NCBI RefSeq assembly: GCF_038006045.1
Contig: NZ_JBBOUK010000001.1
Location: 1,467,001-1,531,000 of the forward strand
DNA: 64,000 bases
Source of the DNA: Exiguobacterium sp. FSL W8-0210
Lineage (GTDB): Bacteria; Bacillota; Bacilli; Exiguobacteriales; Exiguobacteriaceae
Direction of reading: 5' to 3'
A program made the position numbers and the translations under genes. Below the pieces are notes generated by a model. That model saw nothing but the letters and a program-made list of their open reading frames with translations. It was not told the origin of the DNA and searched no databases. Of this stretch, positions 1 to 7,468 are shown piece by piece (within the stretch, counting starts at the first letter, position 1; each line of letters starts with the position of its first letter).

Positions 1-453
1 GCACCGCATGCGTCGCTTGGCGAAAGCCGCGAAGTGATCGGGATCTTTCAAGCGTCGCCCGGCGAGTATGCCGTGACCGATAAGGAGACGGGTGAAGTGA
101 TCGGGAGTTTCGGTTTTCACTTCAATCGTCGACCGGACGAAGCGATCACGCATGACCGTCAAGTCGAAATCGGGTATGTCCTCGCTCCTAACTATTGGGG
201 AGAAGGACGGATGCCGGAGATCGTCGAAGCAATGATTGATTTCATCTTCAGGGAACTGCCGATCGATGTCGTTTGGTGCGGACACTTTGATTTCAACAAA
301 CAATCACGTCGTGTCATTGAGAAACTAGGCTTTACGCATGTCCTTGATCGACCATTCGTCTTAGAACGAATCGACGGTCGGACCGTAACGAGTCATGTCT
401 ATAACTGGACGCGTGAGCGGTATGAAGCAAAGAACGGGATGAAGAATACGTAA
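1..453 (+). CDS. GNAT acetyltransferase, RimJ/RimL type (5'-partial)
   Basis: The frame is open from the first base of the window, so the true start lies upstream and only about 150 C-terminal residues are visible. Seen: a beta-strand pair around ETGEVIGSFGF, the acetyl-CoA-loop-like region EIGYVLAPNYWGEGRMPEI, and the C-terminal FNKQSRRVIEKLGF motif typical of RimJ/RimL proteins, where the N-S-R-x-x-E-K-L-G-F segment closes the fold. Known for the family: transfer of acetyl from acetyl-CoA to amines such as ribosomal-protein N-termini or small molecules. The substrate cannot be told. A strong terminator follows at once, so it ends its transcription unit. Confidence 0.85.
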   Translation, partial: APHASLGESREVIGIFQASPGEYAVTDKETGEVIGSFGFHFNRRPDEAITHDRQVEIGYVLAPNYWGEGRMPEIVEAMIDFIFRELPIDVVWCGHFDFNKQSRRVIEKLGFTHVLDRPFVLERIDGRTVTSHVYNWTRERYEAKNGMKNT

Positions 454-459
454 TACATC

Positions 460-490
460 AAAAACGACCTCAGCGCTGAGGTCGTTTTTT
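460..490. terminator. Bidirectional intrinsic terminator
   Basis: A perfect 10-bp stem (ACGACCTCAG / CTGAGGTCGT, with GC at the centre) is flanked by an A-run on the left and a T-run on the right. It can therefore stop both the GNAT gene arriving from the left and the HAAS-domain gene arriving from the right. Confidence 0.85.
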
Positions 491-513
491 GGTATCAGAA
501 TTAAATAGATTCT

Positions 514-1272
514 TTAGAGTTTTGTATTTTTTGACTGATCTTGCTTAGATTTTCGGAGAAAGATAACTGCAATCGTAATCGAGGTCAAAACATAACTCAC
601 GAGGACGGCGGTAATCTCTGACAAATTAAATACAAACAAAAGCAGCAGTTGAGGCACGAAAAAGATGGACACTGCAATCGGCAAAATCCATGTCTTCGTC
701 TTCCGTGCCGTGACGAGAATCCAGAGAATCAATAGGGCACCAACCATCCAGCTGACGCTTGGGGATAACGTGATCTTTTGTGAATCGACAAGTCCGTTGA
801 CGATCAATAGTCCGATGATTAACAGAAAATGAATACTACCATGAATGCTATAACGCATGATACGAGGGCGCGCGCCATCACGTAAAGCATCTTGACGAAA
901 GAGAAACGCCAAGGTGGTCAGGTAAACGGCACTAATCAACAGGAAACCGCCAACGAGCAAGATACTGAACGTCGTTGTACCATTCAAGAGGTTTTGAAGA
1001 TAGAGAAAACTGGATGCGCCGAGAAAAACTTGCAAGACGATCCAAAACGCTTCTTTTGGATCAAATGACATCTCTTTAGAAATCGATTGGATGTAATCGG
1101 CGGGACTATCACCCGTGATCGCGCGAACCGATTTTCCGTCTGCTTCCGCTTCGATCAGGTGATCTTCGAGTTCGTTGACAATCTCGTTCGTCGCCAATTC
1201 ATTTTTACCCGAAGCAAGTAGGTATACCTTTAAGTCTTCCAAAAATCGTTTTGATTCCGTCGATAAGGTCAT
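514..1272 (-). CDS. HAAS-domain membrane protein (PadR partner)
   Basis: 252 aa. The N-terminal ~75 residues (TESKRFLEDLKVYLLASGK through NELEDHLIEAEADGKS) look like the HAAS alpha-helical domain that is usually encoded next to a PadR regulator. After it come about five to six hydrophobic segments (roughly residues 80-245) and a short positively charged tail. Its start codon lies 1 bp after the PadR stop codon, so the two are almost certainly co-translated. Known context: such pairs sense envelope or antimicrobial stress, the membrane protein acting as partner or target of PadR. The exact ligand is unknown. Confidence 0.75.
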   Translation of the reverse strand: MTLSTESKRFLEDLKVYLLASGKNELATNEIVNELEDHLIEAEADGKSVRAITGDSPADYIQSISKEMSFDPKEAFWIVLQVFLGASSFLYLQNLLNGTTTFSILLVGGFLLISAVYLTTLAFLFRQDALRDGARPRIMRYSIHGSIHFLLIIGLLIVNGLVDSQKITLSPSVSWMVGALLILWILVTARKTKTWILPIAVSIFFVPQLLLLFVFNLSEITAVLVSYVLTSITIAVIFLRKSKQDQSKNTKL

Positions 1273-1273
1273 C

Positions 1274-1597
1274 TCATTCGTCCTCCTTTAAAATGCTTTC
1301 GACACTCGTTGAAAGGTGATGCCATCTTTGTTTGAAAGCGGCGAGTTCTTCAACACCGCTCGTCGTGATCGAATAATACTTTCGTTTTGGACCGGACGGG
1401 GAGACGCGAGAGGTTGCTTCGATCCAGTCCAGTTTTTGCATCCGAATCAATAGAGGATAGATCGTTCCCTCACTGATGTCAGCGAATCCGTACGCTTTCA
1501 GTTTCGTCGCCAGTTCATAGCCATAAATCTCTTCTTCTGCAATCAGTGCGAGTAAGCAACCGTCGAGAATTCCTTTTAACATTTGCGTCGATGACAT
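1274..1597 (-). CDS. PadR family transcriptional regulator
   Basis: 107 aa from the chosen ATG at 1597. An ATG two codons upstream (1603) is also in frame, but the AAAGGA ribosome site sits only 2 nt before it and 8 nt before the chosen one. The winged-helix domain is complete: LKGILDGCLLALIAEEEIYGYEL, then GFADISEGTIYPLLIRMQKLDWI (recognition helix) and GPKRKYYSITTSGVEEL (wing). The short C-terminal helix is typical of PadR subfamily-2. It is translated just before the HAAS gene and probably represses their shared promoter at 1635-1663, which lies inside two direct repeats. Confidence 0.9.
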   Translation of the reverse strand: MSSTQMLKGILDGCLLALIAEEEIYGYELATKLKAYGFADISEGTIYPLLIRMQKLDWIEATSRVSPSGPKRKYYSITTSGVEELAAFKQRWHHLSTSVESILKEDE

Positions 1598-1621
1598 CCG
1601 CATCTTCCTTTCGCTACTTGG

Positions 1622-1671
1622 TATTACAAGGTAATGATACGCTATGCTATTTTGTATTGCAAGGTAGTGAG
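1622..1671 (-). promoter_or_regulatory. padR-HAAS promoter with tandem operator-like repeats
   Basis: On the minus strand a -35 TTGCAA (1658-1663) and a -10 TATCAT (1635-1640) are separated by 17 bp. Two near-identical 17-bp repeats, GTATTACAAGGTAATGA (1622-1638) and GTATTGCAAGGTAGTGA (1655-1671), lie 33 bp apart (about three helical turns) and cover the -10 and -35. This fits autorepression by PadR; binding is inferred. Confidence 0.7.
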
Positions 1672-1722
1672 TAAAATAAATCCAATGAATTTTAGGATGG
1701 TGCTTTCGCGATGAATTGATAT

Positions 1723-1734
1723 GTAATATATTAC
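1723..1734. promoter_or_regulatory. Palindrome at the GntR gene start
   Basis: A perfect 12-bp palindrome GTAATATATTAC ends 4 bp before the ATG of the GntR gene. It contains a -10-like TAATAT at 1724-1729. No ribosome binding site precedes the ATG, so the mRNA may be leaderless and the palindrome may serve as autoregulatory operator. Confidence 0.4.
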
Positions 1735-1738
1735 TTGT

Positions 1739-2404
1739 ATGAAACCTACAAATGATTTAGCCATTGCACGACTTCCTTTAAGTGAGGAAGTGTATCGACG
1801 CTTGCAACACCACATCATCACTTTACGTCTTGCACCAGGAGAAAAGGTGAACGATCAAGCACTCGCGGAAGCGTTCGGTGTCAGTCGGACACCGGTCCGC
1901 GAAGCCTTGAAACGACTCGAAGAGGAGGGATTGATTTTAGCAAAACGGGGTTCACGGACGATCGTGACGGAACTCGATGCCGAACAGGCACAGCAAACCT
2001 ATCCAATCATCGCGACACTGCATGGGTTAGCGGCGCGTTTAGCAGGACCAATGCTGACGGATGACGATCTAACGAGTCTAAAGTCGATTCATCAACAATT
2101 CACGACGGCAATTGATCAGCAGGATACAGAGGCGGCACTAGCACTTGACGATGCCTTTCACGATGTCTTCGTGCAGCGCAGTCAAAACGATCAACTACGA
2201 GAGACAATCCGTCGATTGACCCCATTGATCCGCCGGCTCGAATATGCTCAGTTTGATCGTCTCGGACGCCAGTCGATTGCCGATCATGCAGCGATTTTAG
2301 ATGCATGTCAACAACAGGATGTCGAGCAACTCGTCCAGGCGACGGAGCATAATTGGAACGGGCTCGGACGTCTACTCGTCTCGACACTAAAGGAGGAGAG
2401 CTGA
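1739..2404 (+). CDS. GntR/FadR-type (FCD) regulator
   Basis: 221 aa. Residues 10-75 form the GntR winged helix (EEVYRRLQHHIITLRLAPGEK, LAEAFGVSRTPVREALKRLEEEGL). Residues 85-215 form an all-helical FCD ligand domain with D-x-x-F-H (DDAFHDVF) and a late His (IADHAAI, EHNWN), the metal or ligand positions of the family. No Shine-Dalgarno is visible before the ATG (possible leaderless start). The stop overlaps the next start (TGATG), which places it first in an operon with an EmrE-like exporter. It probably controls that exporter in response to a small carboxylate or similar ligand. Confidence 0.88.
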   Translation: MKPTNDLAIARLPLSEEVYRRLQHHIITLRLAPGEKVNDQALAEAFGVSRTPVREALKRLEEEGLILAKRGSRTIVTELDAEQAQQTYPIIATLHGLAARLAGPMLTDDDLTSLKSIHQQFTTAIDQQDTEAALALDDAFHDVFVQRSQNDQLRETIRRLTPLIRRLEYAQFDRLGRQSIADHAAILDACQQQDVEQLVQATEHNWNGLGRLLVSTLKEES

Positions 2405-3336
2405 TGCGACCGATCATTTATGGAATTTTAGCGGCAATGTTTTTTGCTGTCACCTTCATCTTGAATCAATCGATGCAAGGGGCAGGCGGTCACTGGATTT
2501 ATAGTGCGTCGCTCCGCTTTTTCCTGATGTTGCCGTTCTTTATCGTCATCGTCATGATCCGACGGGGGATCGGGCGCGTCTTCCAGGCGCTTCGAGCCGA
2601 TATCGGCTTTTGGTTACTGTATGGAACGATCGGCTTCGGACTGTTCTACGGCAGCATCTGTTTTGCTGCTGACTACGCACCAGGCTGGTTGATTGCCGGG
2701 ACATGGCAGTTGACGATTTTAGCGGGACCGTTGCTTGCCCCCTTGTTCAACCAACGGATCCCGTGGTCAGCACTGAAGTATTCCGTCCTGATCGTCCTCG
2801 GTGTCGTCGTCATGCAACTATCGGTCGCGGGAAGCCTATCGCTGCAGTCACTGTTATTCGGTGCCTTACCGGTCCTCGTCGCGGCAATTGCCTATACACT
2901 CGGGAACCGGAAAATGATGGAACGCTATGGGAACGAGCTCGATGTGTTTGAACGGATTCTCGGAATGACACTTGCCAGTCTACCGTTTTGGATCGTTCTT
3001 TCTGTGATTGCCTACATACAGGTCGGCTTGCCGAGTGTCAATCAAGTGACCCAGTCCGGATTCGTCGCGTTGTTCTCCGGCGTCATCGCAACGTCGCTTT
3101 TCTTCTACGCGACGTCACTCGTCCGGACAGATCCGGTTCGGTTAGCAGCGATCGAAGCAACGCAATCGTTCGAGATCGTCTTTACCGTATTCGGAGAGAT
3201 TCTTTTCCTTCACGCGGCACTACCAACGGGACTCGCGACACTCGGGATCATCCTCGTCATGCTCGGGATGACGTTGCATAGTTTGAATCAGGCAGAGCGA
3301 ACCGTCGTTCGTTCCGCTAAACGAAAAATCAATTGA
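2404..3336 (+). CDS. DMT-superfamily efflux transporter (EmrE-like, 10 TM)
   Basis: 310 aa from the ATG that overlaps the upstream TGA, preceded by AGGAGGAG at 2391-2398. Ten hydrophobic segments run through the whole protein. The N-terminal MRPIIYGILAAMFFAVTFILN and the FYGSICFAADYAPGWLIAGTWQ region resemble the multidrug-resistance efflux transporter group (PF13536) of the drug/metabolite superfamily. It sits in the cytoplasmic membrane and probably exports a metabolite or toxic compound under control of the GntR protein encoded just upstream. Substrate unknown. Confidence 0.8.
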   Translation: MRPIIYGILAAMFFAVTFILNQSMQGAGGHWIYSASLRFFLMLPFFIVIVMIRRGIGRVFQALRADIGFWLLYGTIGFGLFYGSICFAADYAPGWLIAGTWQLTILAGPLLAPLFNQRIPWSALKYSVLIVLGVVVMQLSVAGSLSLQSLLFGALPVLVAAIAYTLGNRKMMERYGNELDVFERILGMTLASLPFWIVLSVIAYIQVGLPSVNQVTQSGFVALFSGVIATSLFFYATSLVRTDPVRLAAIEATQSFEIVFTVFGEILFLHAALPTGLATLGIILVMLGMTLHSLNQAERTVVRSAKRKIN

Positions 3337-3352
3337 GAAAGTAGGCTGTCAG

Positions 3353-4057
3353 ATGGTTTTAACAGGTACACTCGTCAATACCGTCCTGATCATCATCGGG
3401 ACGTTGCTTGGATTAATGTTCCACCGGATTCCGGAACGAATGAAGGAGACCGTCCTGCAGGCGATTGGACTTGCTGTCGTCGTGCTCGGAATGCAGATGG
3501 GGATGAAAAGCACGAACTTCTTGATCGTCATCGGTAGTCTTGTTCTCGGTGGTGCAATCGGCGAGTGGTTCCGGCTCGATGAGAAACTCGACCGGATGGG
3601 AGCGTGGCTCGAACGTAAAATCAGTCGCGGTCGTCCGTCGAACATCGCGGAAGGATTCGTGACAGCGACGTTAATTTTCGTCATTGGCGCGATGGGTGTG
3701 TTAGGAGCCCTCGACGGTGGATTACGCCAGGATCACGACGTCCTTTATACGAAAGGATTGATTGATGGTTTTACGGCTCTCGTCCTTAGTTCAACGCTCG
3801 GGATTGGTGTCATGTTCTCAGCGATTCCCGTCTTTCTCTATCAAGGGGCGATTGCATTAAGTGCCGTTGCGATCACGAAATTCATTCCCGACGCCGCACT
3901 GCAGGAATTTATTCTTGAGATGACGGCGACTGGTGGGGTGATGATTGCGGCAATCGGTCTTAATCTCGCTGGCATCACGAAGATTCGTGTTGCGAACTTG
4001 TTACCGGGTATCGTCATCGTCGCAGTTATCGTCACCGGTCTCCATCTGTTCTCATGA
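3353..4057 (+). CDS. DUF554 family membrane protein (YdfK/YqgA-like)
   Basis: 234 aa, beginning 16 bp after the transporter gene and ending at a strong terminator. Seen: TGTLVNTVLIIIGTLLG at the N-terminus, GGAIGEWFRLDEKLDRMG, and FVIGAMGVLGALDGGLRQDH, all hallmarks of DUF554. Five or six membrane segments. The family has no settled biochemical function. Shared transcription with the GntR-EmrE pair suggests a role in handling the same compound, but this is context only. Confidence 0.85.
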   Translation: MVLTGTLVNTVLIIIGTLLGLMFHRIPERMKETVLQAIGLAVVVLGMQMGMKSTNFLIVIGSLVLGGAIGEWFRLDEKLDRMGAWLERKISRGRPSNIAEGFVTATLIFVIGAMGVLGALDGGLRQDHDVLYTKGLIDGFTALVLSSTLGIGVMFSAIPVFLYQGAIALSAVAITKFIPDAALQEFILEMTATGGVMIAAIGLNLAGITKIRVANLLPGIVIVAVIVTGLHLFS

Positions 4058-4098
4058 AAAATCCCCACTTATCCGATAACGGACGAGTGGGGATTTTC
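4057..4098. terminator. Intrinsic terminator
   Basis: AAAATCCCCACT and AGTGGGGATTTT form a 12-bp stem around a 16-nt loop. It ends the GntR operon. The A-run on the left also allows it to work for the remains of the NUDIX gene coming from the right. Confidence 0.85.
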
Positions 4099-4101
4099 TG
4101 T

Positions 4102-4573
4102 TTATGTCTCGATCAATTCGTGTGTCTCGTAAGCAGTGATTGTATGTCCATCGTAATGGAAGTCATGCAACAACGGTTGATCCGTTGACAAAGCGATCGG
4201 TAATTAATGCCGGAGATTGCTGATGATTCCCATGTTATCATCGTTTATAATCCAGTCGAGCGATTTCCAATCGAGGATTCACTTCGACTGTCATGACCGG
4301 TGTTGGAAATGGACGCTCTTCTACATCAGTCAGGTAGAGATACATGCCAGACGTTTCTTCCCCGTGTAAGCGAACAATGCCTTTTGGTGTCACCGAATCT
4401 AACGGGATGCCGGTCTCTTCGAACGTCTCGCGGATGACAGCAACTTCCGGTGTCTCGCCCTGTTCAATCTTGCCGCCGACACCGTTCCACATGCCCATCG
4501 CTGGTCGTTTTTGGCGGTTGACGAGTAAAAAACTACCCGCGTGGCGAATTAAACAAAGCGTATATCGATCCAT
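4102..4573 (-). pseudogene. NUDIX hydrolase (8-oxo-dGTPase type), frameshifted and truncated
   Basis: The N-terminal part is intact, with a NUDIX box reading G-x5-E-x7-RETFEETGI (GGKIEQGE, then RETFEETG). After ...TPVMTVE the reading frame is lost. A one-base insertion near 4281 (GAAGTGAATC where GAAGGAATC restores the frame) would give EGILDWKSLDWIINDDNMG, the usual C-terminal continuation of MutT/YtkD-like proteins. Further on the restored frame meets a TAA where NLRHYLP is expected, then continues to a natural stop at 4102. Two independent lesions argue against a sequencing slip. The start at 4573 is chosen because AGGAG lies 8 nt before it; an ATG at 4579 is also possible. The surviving ORF ends at 4238 and keeps the catalytic box. 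Confidence 0.75.
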
Positions 4574-4578
4574 GTTCA

Positions 4579-5322
4579 TTACTCCTGTCCTAAAAAGTGA
4601 GACTGATACAGCATCTCGAATTGAGCGGGACCTGCGACCGGTAACTCGGTTGTCGTCGCTTCTTCAATTCGTAACGTCCGCTCAGTCAACGTCTTTTGTC
4701 CGTGCGACGTCCGCATCGCGACGAGGCGACCTTTATTAAATGGCGAAGCGTCGCTCTGCTGGATGATCTGTTCCATCTTCGATAAGTCATCTGTTGTAAT
4801 GGATGTCTCGCGGTCGAACCGGTATCCAGTCACAAACTCCGCTTGTCCCGTTCGCTTCATCTCAAGTGTGTCATTATTGATGATCCGGTAACTGCCGCTA
4901 GCGGAATGAACGGTCTCCCCATTCAACGGAACCGGAACGAGCGGTAAATTGACGCCGAAGCCGGTATCAAGTAGGTGTGTCTCATTCCAAATGATTGCAA
5001 CGTGTGTCGGTCCCGTCGCTGACCAGGCTGCTGATTTCTGATCATAGACGGTCGCTTGTACGAGGCGAACGGGACAATTCAGTTCTTGTAGGACACGATG
5101 CAGCAGTCCGTTCAAGTCATAACAGACACCACCACGTCGCTCCGTCAGAAACGTTTCAATGAAGCGCTCGTCGTTAAACGGACGGATTCGTTTCTCAAGT
5201 ACAGTCGTATTCTCAAACGGTAACTGGTAGGCAAAGGCTTCGAGTAAGCGAGGTAACTGATCAAACGTGATCGTCTCAAGCGGAAATCCGAGCCGTTGTT
5301 CCAAGTCCTTCATCCAATCCAT
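4579..5322 (-). CDS. nat: Arylamine N-acetyltransferase
   Basis: 247 aa. Catalytic triad of the family is visible: Cys67 in RRGGVCYDLNG, His107 in GPTHVAI and Asp119 in HLLDTGFGVN. The enzyme transfers acetyl from acetyl-CoA to arylamines and hydrazines by a ping-pong mechanism in the cytoplasm. AAAGGAGGG lies upstream of the ATG. Its stop overlaps the upstream in-frame ATG of the broken NUDIX gene by one base, so both once formed a two-gene operon, divergent from the iron uptake operon. Confidence 0.92.
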   Translation of the reverse strand: MDWMKDLEQRLGFPLETITFDQLPRLLEAFAYQLPFENTTVLEKRIRPFNDERFIETFLTERRGGVCYDLNGLLHRVLQELNCPVRLVQATVYDQKSAAWSATGPTHVAIIWNETHLLDTGFGVNLPLVPVPLNGETVHSASGSYRIINNDTLEMKRTGQAEFVTGYRFDRETSITTDDLSKMEQIIQQSDASPFNKGRLVAMRTSHGQKTLTERTLRIEEATTTELPVAGPAQFEMLYQSHFLGQE

Positions 5323-5458
5323 CTGTAATCCCTCCTTTATATACTACCTGATTATCCCATATTGCTTCAGAAAATGTGGATTTGAGCATATATTATCTGA
5401 AAATAAGGATAACCCTTTTGTTCGATGGGAATCTTTGATATGCTGAAATAGGATTAAT

Positions 5459-5473
5459 TAAGAATGATTCTCA
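5459..5473 (+). promoter_or_regulatory. Fur box
   Basis: TAAGAATGATTCTCA matches the 7-1-7 Fur consensus (TGATAAT-N-ATTATCA) at 12 of 14 positions read on the reverse strand. It lies 33 bp upstream of the siderophore-binding-protein ATG, where it would block transcription when iron is replete. Confidence 0.75.
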
Positions 5474-5505
5474 ATGTCGAATCACGAACTAAAGGAGGTC
5501 TCATC

Positions 5506-6426
5506 ATGAGACGGAAAACTTGGATGACAGCGTTGACGCTCCTCGTGTTGAGCAGTTTGATGCTTGCGGCCTGTTCAGGTCAAGCAGAACAAACAAACGA
5601 AAAGACGAGGACGATTACGCATGAGGCAGGAAAAACGAAAGTGCCGGAGCACCCGAAGAAGGTCGTCGCACTTGAATACTCATTCGTTGATGCGTTAGAC
5701 GAACTTGGGATTACACCAGTCGGAATCGCACAAGAAAATAAGACCGATGTCTCCGGATTACTCGGAAAAGAGATCGCGTTCACGGAAGTCGGTACACGTC
5801 AACAACCGAATCTTGAAGTAATCAGTTCCTTGCAGCCGGATTTAATCATCGGCGACTTCAACCGTCATAAAGGAATCTACAAGCAACTGCAAAAAATCGC
5901 ACCGACGATCATTCTGAAGAGTCGGAATGCGACGTACGAAGAGAACATCGAATCGTTCAAGACGATTGCTGAAGCAGTCGGGAAAACTAAACAGATGGAT
6001 GACCGACTTGCCCTGCATGAAGAACGATTGAATGCAGCGAAGAAAAAGGTGGATCCAAACGACGACCGAAAAGTGATGGTTGGTGTCTTCCGCGCCGATT
6101 CACTGACGGCACACGGTGAGACGTCGTTTGATGGTGAATTACTCGAGAAGATCGGTATCGAGAACGCTGTTACGAAAACAGCGGAACCTACCGTTACGAT
6201 TACGTTAGAGCAGATGGTCAAATGGGATCCGGACGTCATCTTCATGGCGGAAGCCGATCCGAAACTGCTGAAGGAGTGGAAAAACAATCCGCTCTGGAAT
6301 CAAATCACAGCGGTTAAGAACAAAGACGTTTATGAAGTCAATCGTGACCTCTGGACACGCTATCGAGGACTTGACGCTGCAGAACAGATCGTTGACGAAG
6401 CGATTCAATTGTTACAACAGAAATAA
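5506..6426 (+). CDS. Ferric-siderophore/ferric-citrate ABC transporter substrate-binding lipoprotein (YfmC/FecB-like)
   Basis: 306 aa from the ATG that follows AAAGGAGGT at 5491-5499. The N-terminus is a lipoprotein signal (RRK, hydrophobic core, lipobox LAAC). The mature part shows the class-III binding-protein pattern: HPKKVVALEYSFVDALDELG, LQPDLIIGDFNRHKG, KWDPDVIFMAEADP and a final WTRYRGLDAAEQIVDEAI, the tail typical of YfmC/FecB-like ferric-dicitrate or siderophore binders. It is anchored outside the membrane and delivers Fe(III) complexes to the two permeases downstream. Regulated by the Fur box. A hairpin after the stop probably keeps its mRNA more abundant than that of the permeases. 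Confidence 0.9.
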   Translation: MRRKTWMTALTLLVLSSLMLAACSGQAEQTNEKTRTITHEAGKTKVPEHPKKVVALEYSFVDALDELGITPVGIAQENKTDVSGLLGKEIAFTEVGTRQQPNLEVISSLQPDLIIGDFNRHKGIYKQLQKIAPTIILKSRNATYEENIESFKTIAEAVGKTKQMDDRLALHEERLNAAKKKVDPNDDRKVMVGVFRADSLTAHGETSFDGELLEKIGIENAVTKTAEPTVTITLEQMVKWDPDVIFMAEADPKLLKEWKNNPLWNQITAVKNKDVYEVNRDLWTRYRGLDAAEQIVDEAIQLLQQK

Positions 6427-6434
6427 TGAACGAC

Positions 6435-6458
6435 AAAAGCCGGAGCAATCTGGCTTTT
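6435..6458 (+). promoter_or_regulatory. Intercistronic hairpin between binding protein and permease genes
   Basis: AAAAGCC (6435-6441) pairs with GGCTTTT (6452-6458) across a 10-nt loop. Attenuating or mRNA-protecting hairpins in this position commonly give the binding protein higher expression than its membrane partners. Confidence 0.55.
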
Positions 6459-6484
6459 CGTCTTGATGAAAGGGGAACCATCCG

Positions 6485-7468
6485 GTGCAGCGGAAACGTC
6501 TGATTTTTGTACTCCTATTACTCGGTTGCTTGGCGGTTTATAGTAGCCTGTTCTTTGGCATCACACAGATGAATCCGATTCACTTAGTCCAAGAGTGGAT
6601 CAGTGGCACGACATCAAAAGCAGGGCTCGTCCTGACAAATCTGCGCTTGCCACGTCTCTTACTCGGATTGTTGCTCGGAGCGAATCTTGCCGTTGCAGGG
6701 GCAATCATGCAAGCCGTGACACGAAATCCGCTCGCTTCACCGCAAGTCTTTGGTGTCAATGCCGGTGCGTCATTTCTCGTCGTCTTAAGCCTGCTCGTCT
6801 TTCCGTCGCTCGGAACGGCAAATTTGATCTACTTCGCCTTTGCCGGTGCCTTAGTCGGTGGAGTGCTTGTCTTTTCGTTCGCCTCCGTTCGCGGGATGAC
6901 AGCATTAAAACTTGCCCTCGTCGGGATGGCGATTCATCTCTTGTTAACGTCGCTGACGAAAGGCTTGATTCTCTTTAACGACCGGATCACGAACGTCTTG
7001 TACTGGTTGTCCGGTTCGCTCAGTGACGCGAACTGGCTTGAACTCCGGATCGTCTTACCGTGGTCGATTGCCGGCTTGCTTCTTGCGTCGAGTCTCGCGA
7101 AATCGCTCGCTGTCTTCCAACTGGGACAAGACGTCGCGGTCGGTCTCGGTCAAAAAGTGACGCGAATTCGATTACTTGCTGGGATCAGCGTCGTCTTACT
7201 CGCAGGCGTCACCGTTGCCGGCGCCGGAGCGATCGGTTTCATTGGATTAATGGTTCCGCACATCACGCGGCGCCTCGTCGGGGAAGATTACCGGATTGTT
7301 CTGCCGGTCGCTGCCGTCATCGGTGGACTTCTGCTGACGTATGCCGATGTCCTCGCGCGGTTCATCGCCTATCCGTATGAGTCACCGGTCGGCATCGTGA
7401 CGTCATTGCTCGGTGCACCATTCTTCCTTGTTCTGGCGCGTCGTCAGATGAAAGGGGGATTACGATGA
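6485..7468 (+). CDS. FecCD-family iron-siderophore ABC permease (first)
   Basis: 327 aa, GTG start with AAAGGGGAA upstream. About nine to ten membrane segments. Diagnostic motifs: NLRLPRLLLGLLLGANLAVAGAIMQ near residue 60, NPLASPQVFGVNAGAS, and GAGAIGFIGLMVPHITRRLVG around residue 250 (the coupling-helix segment that contacts the ATPase). Forms the heterodimeric channel with the next gene product. The closest pattern known to me is YfmD of the ferric-citrate system. Confidence 0.92.
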   Translation: MQRKRLIFVLLLLGCLAVYSSLFFGITQMNPIHLVQEWISGTTSKAGLVLTNLRLPRLLLGLLLGANLAVAGAIMQAVTRNPLASPQVFGVNAGASFLVVLSLLVFPSLGTANLIYFAFAGALVGGVLVFSFASVRGMTALKLALVGMAIHLLLTSLTKGLILFNDRITNVLYWLSGSLSDANWLELRIVLPWSIAGLLLASSLAKSLAVFQLGQDVAVGLGQKVTRIRLLAGISVVLLAGVTVAGAGAIGFIGLMVPHITRRLVGEDYRIVLPVAAVIGGLLLTYADVLARFIAYPYESPVGIVTSLLGAPFFLVLARRQMKGGLR

